This document shows, in pieces, positions 56,699-57,438 of a stretch of DNA of 57,438 nt; the first letter of the stretch is position 1; the number at the start of each line of letters is the position of its first letter. The translations under genes and the position numbers were made by a program. Source of the DNA: Ornithinibacillus halophilus (GTDB lineage Bacteria > Bacillota > Bacilli > Bacillales > Amphibacillaceae); NCBI RefSeq assembly GCF_900129485.1, contig NZ_FQVW01000017.1, forward strand, positions 1 through 57,438, read 5' to 3'. The notes under the pieces are model-generated. The model was not told the DNA's origin, ran no database searches, and worked only from the letters and a program-made list of their open reading frames with translations.

Positions 56699-56775
56699 TG
56701 GCGGTCCGGACGGGACTCGAACCCGCGACCTCCTGCGTGACAGGCAGGCATTCTAACCAACTGAACTACCGGACC
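56699..56775 (-). tRNA. tRNA-Asp (anticodon GTC)
   Basis: A 77-base cloverleaf with encoded CCA: acceptor GGTCCGG paired with CCGGACC, D-arm TTCAGTTGGTTAGAA, anticodon loop CTGTCAC, T-arm GGGTTCGAGTCCC. All stems pair. Confidence 0.97.
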
Positions 56776-56776
56776 A

Positions 56777-56929
56777 ATTTAATTGGTTGAAATTTACAGT
56801 ACTACTGATTTCCAACTAGCAAAAATGTATAATCAATGTAGTTAGTTGGAATATTTTGGTTGCACTTTACAGTACTACTGATATTCAACTAGCTAAGAAG
56901 TATATTCTACGTGGTTAGTTGAATTAATT
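56777..56929 (-). repeat. tandem imperfect repeat in the tRNA spacer, each unit able to form a hairpin
   Basis: Two units of about 75 bases each start with TTTACAGTACTACTGAT and end with GGTTGC. Each holds an inverted repeat: TTCCAACTA/TAGTTGGAA in unit 1, ATTCAACTA/TAGTTGAAT in unit 2. The changed positions co-vary and keep pairing. Confidence 0.7.
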
Positions 56930-57252
<323 letters not shown>

Positions 57253-57258
57253 TATAAA

Positions 57259-57374
<116 letters not shown>

Positions 57375-57438
57375 CATTTATTAAATTTAAGGACAAGACT
57401 TATTATAATCACTTCTGAATTAAAATGCAAGTCTTTTT

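Overview
The window looks like a chromosomal segment of a low-GC, Gram-positive, spore-former-type Bacillaceae, most like Oceanobacillus, Virgibacillus or Ornithinibacillus. This is inferred from gene content and order: a yeaC-yeaD-yebA-guaA-pbuG block, an appDFABC-order peptide permease, moaC-rex, groESL with a perfect CIRCE, and thiL-tsaE-tsaB-rimI-tsaD next to an rRNA operon. Bacillithiol-type YtxJ and Asp/Asn-rich lipoprotein linkers fit the same group. I could run no database search, so species and functions rest on motifs, remembered families and synteny.

Layout. 1-8.4 kb: copies of a dispersed GC-rich repeat, an orphan solute-binding lipoprotein with a large MalT/BTAD-type regulator, msrA, ytxJ, a glycine-zipper-like mini-protein and an MFS transporter. 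8.4-16.3 kb: guanine-riboswitch-controlled pbuG, guanine-riboswitch-controlled guaA, and the MoxR/DUF58/transglutaminase operon. 16.6-20 kb: an AbgT-type transporter and an amidase. 20-26.4 kb: a five-gene oligopeptide ABC transporter. 26.5-29.9 kb: an XRE-TPR regulator divergent from a two-gene ABC exporter, with three palindromic operator-like sites between them. 30-33.9 kb: an alcohol-dehydrogenase-like gene, then a metal P1B-ATPase and an HMA/Ric-like pair. Each of the last two units has an FNR-type box centred exactly 41.5 bp upstream of its inferred start.

34-43.4 kb is an accessory, AT-rich, decaying region. An 18-bp piece of the groEL 3' end is repeated perfectly at 36900 and 43419, and a diverged copy lies at 35672. 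Short arm-type direct repeats lie just inside both ends of the 36.9-43.4 kb segment. I read this as one, possibly two tandem, integrative islands inserted at the 3' end of groEL, now without a visible integrase. Cargo is a LAGLIDADG endonuclease, truncated or frameshifted genes (a retropepsin-like protein and its partner), small membrane proteins, and a secreted protein next to a lipoprotein that carries the same N-terminal domain. That last pair is the best candidate for an undescribed system, possibly effector and immunity.

43.4-57.4 kb returns to core genes: groEL-groES, a CPBP protease, a diguanylate cyclase, rex-moaC, the ABC-F protein YdiF, a RodA/FtsW-family flippase-polymerase, a DnaA-box cluster, the tsaD-rimI-tsaB-tsaE-thiL operon (tRNA t6A synthesis, thiamine), tRNA-Asp, tRNA-fMet and 5S rRNA, all reading leftward from an rRNA operon whose 23S lies outside the window. 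A 242-bp segment flanked by an 18-bp direct repeat separates 5S from tRNA-fMet.
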